Of a DNA stretch of 64,000 bases, positions 61,212-64,000 are shown piece by piece (the stretch's first letter is position 1; the number at the start of each line of letters is the position of its first letter). The stretch is from Spirochaetales bacterium (GTDB lineage Bacteria > Spirochaetota > Spirochaetia > SZUA-6 > RPPD01): the NCBI GenBank assembly GCA_016930675.1, contig JAFGGG010000037.1, positions 1 through 64,000 of the forward strand. Direction: 5' to 3'. Made by a program: the position numbers and the translations under genes. The notes under the pieces are model-generated. The model had not been told where the DNA came from, searched no databases, and worked only from the letters and a program-made list of their open reading frames with translations.

Positions 61212-61218
61212 AGTGCAT

Positions 61219-63360
61219 TTAGGTTTTAAACCGGTTTACTAGTTCTATTTTGTTTTGAATACCGAGTTTTCTGTAGATAGTGTGTATACGTTTTTTTACC
61301 ATATTTATGGTAAAATCTAGTCTCCGGCTTATCTCTTTATACTCCAATCCTTTAAGCAGCAGCTTGATTATTTGCTGTTCTTTTTTATTTATCCTGTAAT
61401 CGTTGCACATTATGGCGAACGCGGATGTTTCTTCATTACTTTCGAATTCATTGTACAATACTTTCGAAAAATCAGCGCTTATTTTTTCAAGCTGCCTTTT
61501 TTTCTGACTTTCTTGAATCCGGAGCAGTGAGTGTATTTTGTGCAGCAGTTCGTCAATGTCAAAAGGTTTGCAGATATAATCCACGGCCCCCCTTTGCAAT
61601 GCATTGATTTTTTCCATATCCGAAGACACGGCCGTCAGGAATATAAACGGTATGGCACTGTACGTCTTATCCTGCATAAGATTATCGTAGAATTCATAAC
61701 CGTTCATTTCATCCATCATGATGTCGGAAATAATCAGATTGGGTTTTGCTATATCACTCAATTTTTCCAGGGCCGCTCTGCCATTGCCGGCCAGAAAAAC
61801 ATTGTAGTCATGGTAAAGGTTGTCCTGCAAAAAACTTGCCATGACGGGATTGTCTTCGACCAGAAAAATATTCTTCCTGTCTTTTTTGTAGACCTCAGGT
61901 TTGAAATCGATTTTTATGACACTGTCAAACGGTTTGGAAACCGAATGACTCTGTCGGGCTTTTTCTTTTTTGGTCAATGCATATCTGTCGAACGTCAATC
62001 CGAATGTTGTACCTGCATTGGATTCACTTTTTACATTAATAGTGCCTTTGACTTCACGCATAATATTCTTAACTATGTTGAGACCCATGCCGATCCCCTG
62101 AATATTGCGTTTTTCATGGGATATTTGGTAAAAGGATTTGAAGATATTGTTCTGCTGATCCCGGGAAATGCCTATGCCAGAGTCATTAACGGTAAGGTGA
62201 ACCTTTTGCTTCTCGGCGCTTAGCGTCACATGGATTTTCCCGTTTTCTTTTGAATATTTAATGGCGTTATCAAGTAAATTATTAATAACTCGGTCTATGG
62301 CGAAAGGATCCATTTTTATGTATAAATTTTCTTCAATATTTTTGACAATAGAAATCCGTTTTTTCTCTGCTATTTCCTTGAATAACGGTATTTTCTTTTT
62401 CAAGATCATAGACAGATTAATTGCCTGGTCATGGTTGTAAAATATCAAGCCCCGCTCCAGTTTTTCCAGATCAAGATAGTTGATCATGTCTTTTTTCAGC
62501 TTATCAATATTATGTTTTACAATATTGATCTCATTGGATCTGCCTCGTAATTTGATATCTTTGTCCAGATAATTGCTTATCAGGGTCAACGGTGTTTTTG
62601 TTTCATGTGTCAAATTGATGAAAAAGTTGGTTTTTTGCTCATATATGTTCCTTAGTTGTTTGGTCCGTTCCTCTACTTTTTTTTCCAGAGTGTTTTTCAG
62701 TTGAATAAGGTCATTATGCTCTTTGTTAAAATTCTTGGTCAGAAGATATGCTGTCATAAGAAGCATTATCAAAACACCGGTTGTTGATACTAAAGCCTGT
62801 ATGGTTTCATTTATACTAAACAGTACAAATACGGGAAAGGACATATAGAACGTTACGTAAATTATGATACTTATATAGATAAATATCTTCCATTTTTCTT
62901 TATATTGTTTTGTTTTTAAAAATAGATATGTCCCATATATTCCAAGTATAATTCCCAATAGTGTGGAGGGAATGATCACAATTATATTTGATAATACTAT
63001 ATTTTTTTCTAAAGCCAATATAATGGTGGCAATGATTATAGGAATAAAAAAAAGTATGGTAAAAGCAAGAAGGATATAAATTGTCTTTATTTGTTTTTGT
63101 CTGAATATATATTTAGCAAATAATGCTATATTTAAAGCTACGAAAAATATGGATATGGAACTGAAAAACCCAATTATAAGGGTAGAATCGGTAAATAAAT
63201 ATATCAAGGTTCTTGAAAACAGCCAAAGAATGGAGGTTAAGCCAATGAACGAATAGTATAAATTGCTTTTTTCTTCTTTTCTTCCCAGATAAACCATGAA
63301 ATGGTAAATTGACAGGGTTAAAAACATGCCTATATAGAACAACCATCCGAGGTTCGTCAT
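61219..63360 (-). CDS. Hybrid histidine kinase with receiver and LuxR-type output
   Basis: A 713-aa one-protein phosphorelay. Residues 1-220 contain about seven hydrophobic segments (7TMR-DISM-like). A coiled coil and HisKA domain with NLTHETKTPL (His252) follow, then an ATPase (NDSGIGISRD, GIGMGLNIVK), a receiver with Asp546 (LIISDIMMDE) and a C-terminal LuxR-type helix-turn-helix (IIKLLLKGLEYKEISRRL). Sensing, phosphotransfer and DNA binding are joined, as in hybrid two-component systems of spirochaetes and Bacteroidetes. Because it carries the membrane segments, DNA binding would occur at the membrane. The start ATG 63360 has AGGAA upstream. It lies 24 bp after the PiT gene. Confidence 0.9.
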   Translation of the reverse strand: MTNLGWLFYIGMFLTLSIYHFMVYLGRKEEKSNLYYSFIGLTSILWLFSRTLIYLFTDSTLIIGFFSSISIFFVALNIALFAKYIFRQKQIKTIYILLAFTILFFIPIIIATIILALEKNIVLSNIIVIIPSTLLGIILGIYGTYLFLKTKQYKEKWKIFIYISIIIYVTFYMSFPVFVLFSINETIQALVSTTGVLIMLLMTAYLLTKNFNKEHNDLIQLKNTLEKKVEERTKQLRNIYEQKTNFFINLTHETKTPLTLISNYLDKDIKLRGRSNEINIVKHNIDKLKKDMINYLDLEKLERGLIFYNHDQAINLSMILKKKIPLFKEIAEKKRISIVKNIEENLYIKMDPFAIDRVINNLLDNAIKYSKENGKIHVTLSAEKQKVHLTVNDSGIGISRDQQNNIFKSFYQISHEKRNIQGIGMGLNIVKNIMREVKGTINVKSESNAGTTFGLTFDRYALTKKEKARQSHSVSKPFDSVIKIDFKPEVYKKDRKNIFLVEDNPVMASFLQDNLYHDYNVFLAGNGRAALEKLSDIAKPNLIISDIMMDEMNGYEFYDNLMQDKTYSAIPFIFLTAVSSDMEKINALQRGAVDYICKPFDIDELLHKIHSLLRIQESQKKRQLEKISADFSKVLYNEFESNEETSAFAIMCNDYRINKKEQQIIKLLLKGLEYKEISRRLDFTINMVKKRIHTIYRKLGIQNKIELVNRFKT

Positions 63361-63384
63361 ATAAAATTCCTATTAATTCATATA

Positions 63385-64000
63385 TTATATCACCAGTTTT
63401 GCAAGTAAAGTCAAGCCCAAAGCAAGTCCCATTGAAATAAGCGGAGTACCGATCCAGCCGAAGACCACCAAAAAAAGAATCTTTAGATTAATTGTTTGTA
63501 CACCTTTTAGGATACCTATGCCAAGTACGGCTCCGATTACCGCCTGGGTCGTGGAAACGGGAACACCTACGAACGCAAAGAAATGCACCGTGATGCCCAC
63601 GGCAAATACGGTAATAAACGCCGAGTACGGATCTATGGCCACGAGTCTTTTGCCTACCGTAAGCATCACCTTTTTGCTGTAGCTGAAAACTCCCAGGGCA
63701 ATACTGATTCCCCCGATTAAGGCCGCGAGCCAGGGTTCAAGCAGAGAGCTTGCCACAAATACTCCCGTAACATTGGCTACGTTATTGGCGCCTAATGCAT
63801 AAGCACTGTAACAGCCGGCGCAAAAAAGGCCGATTCTGATAATTTTGTCCTGGGTAAAGATGTTTATAGGCAGGGCATTAATCATAAAACCGATTACTTT
63901 ATACAAAATGTATGCCGCAAGAGCTGCAATCAGCGGTGTGGTGATCCAGCAGATAAACACCTTGTCAAGGCTTAGAAAATCAATTTTTTGAGTTCTGAAA
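63385..64000 (-). CDS. Inorganic phosphate transporter, PiT family (partial, 3' part)
   Basis: The last 205 codons of a PiT transporter; the reading frame is open to the right edge of the window, so the true start lies outside it (a GTG at 63960 is internal). The C-terminal PiT signature is clear: ALGANNVANVTG and FVGVPVSTTQAVIGAVLG, with about five hydrophobic segments. It transports phosphate using a cation gradient. The stop is 24 bp upstream of the hybrid kinase start on the same strand, so the two may be co-transcribed. Confidence 0.9.
   Translation of the reverse strand, partial: FRTQKIDFLSLDKVFICWITTPLIAALAAYILYKVIGFMINALPINIFTQDKIIRIGLFCAGCYSAYALGANNVANVTGVFVASSLLEPWLAALIGGISIALGVFSYSKKVMLTVGKRLVAIDPYSAFITVFAVGITVHFFAFVGVPVSTTQAVIGAVLGIGILKGVQTINLKILFLVVFGWIGTPLISMGLALGLTLLAKLVI

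Noticed and set aside
1-64000. tRNA, rRNA, CRISPR, prophage or transposase genes
   Set aside because: Searched by eye on both strands; none seen in gaps or reading frames.

Overview
The window looks like a chromosomal stretch of a free-living or commensal member of the Spirochaetota, probably near Treponema/Spirochaeta. This is an inference. It rests on two adjacent motility-associated DUF115 glycosyltransferase-like proteins, a very acidic low-complexity protein beside them, a Gld-type ABC transporter operon, many hybrid signalling proteins, and lipoprotein-type signal sequences. Composition is moderately AT-rich. I see no rRNA, tRNA, CRISPR array, prophage or insertion-sequence transposase. 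Genes are densely packed, every gap is shorter than 300 bp, and several neighbours overlap by 4 bp (ATGA).

Layout. 0-2 kb: a trpR-trpB2 operon with a promoter, upstream direct repeats and a strong terminator, then a small Cys-containing protein. 2-6.5 kb: a KDSR-like dehydrogenase and a sensor kinase with a receiver-PAS-PP2C partner. 6.6-12.3 kb: a NIL-domain protein, RNase Z, and a Gld-like ABC operon whose promoter contains a perfect 14-bp palindrome. 12.3-21.4 kb: a degenerate GGDEF membrane protein, a MEMO-family protein, two Maf-like proteins, a GAF-like protein and a 747-aa acidic protein. 21.7-28.5 kb: an FtsB-like protein overlapping a YrdC/Sua5 protein, three cNMP-binding proteins (two with GGDEF domains), a U32 peptidase-like protein, an RmlD-like reductase and a 47-aa bTHX ribosomal protein. 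28.5-33.4 kb: two glycosyltransferase-like proteins around a GH13_18 sugar phosphorylase. 33.5-41.6 kb: a CsgG-like surface protein, rlmN, an ankyrin plus 14-WD40 lipoprotein, small envelope proteins, a HAD phosphatase and CorA. 41.7-48.8 kb: a five-gene RND efflux operon that starts with a double-TetR regulator and ends with a PII-like protein. 48.9-52.2 kb: a rhodanese lipoprotein, a tat cluster with a VOC-HAD fusion, and a PGPGW protein. 52.4-56.5 kb: an aldehyde dehydrogenase, then a leucine-rich leader peptide and two tandem terminators ahead of a short isopropylmalate synthase. 56.8-64 kb: a secreted GH5 glucanase convergent with a PBP-AraC regulator, a one-protein phosphorelay, and the 3' part of a PiT phosphate transporter.

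Two signals stand out. The first is the leu attenuator: a 34-codon ORF with nine Leu among its first 18 codons, directly downstream of a good promoter and followed by two tandem intrinsic terminators. It precedes a LeuA homologue that lacks the usual C-terminal regulatory domain. The second is a dispersed, three-hairpin intergenic element of about 130 bp at 23.7 kb (minus) and 52.3 kb (plus), with a probable deleted remnant at 17.9 kb. Its two full copies keep pairing in hairpins 1 and 2 through G-U changes.
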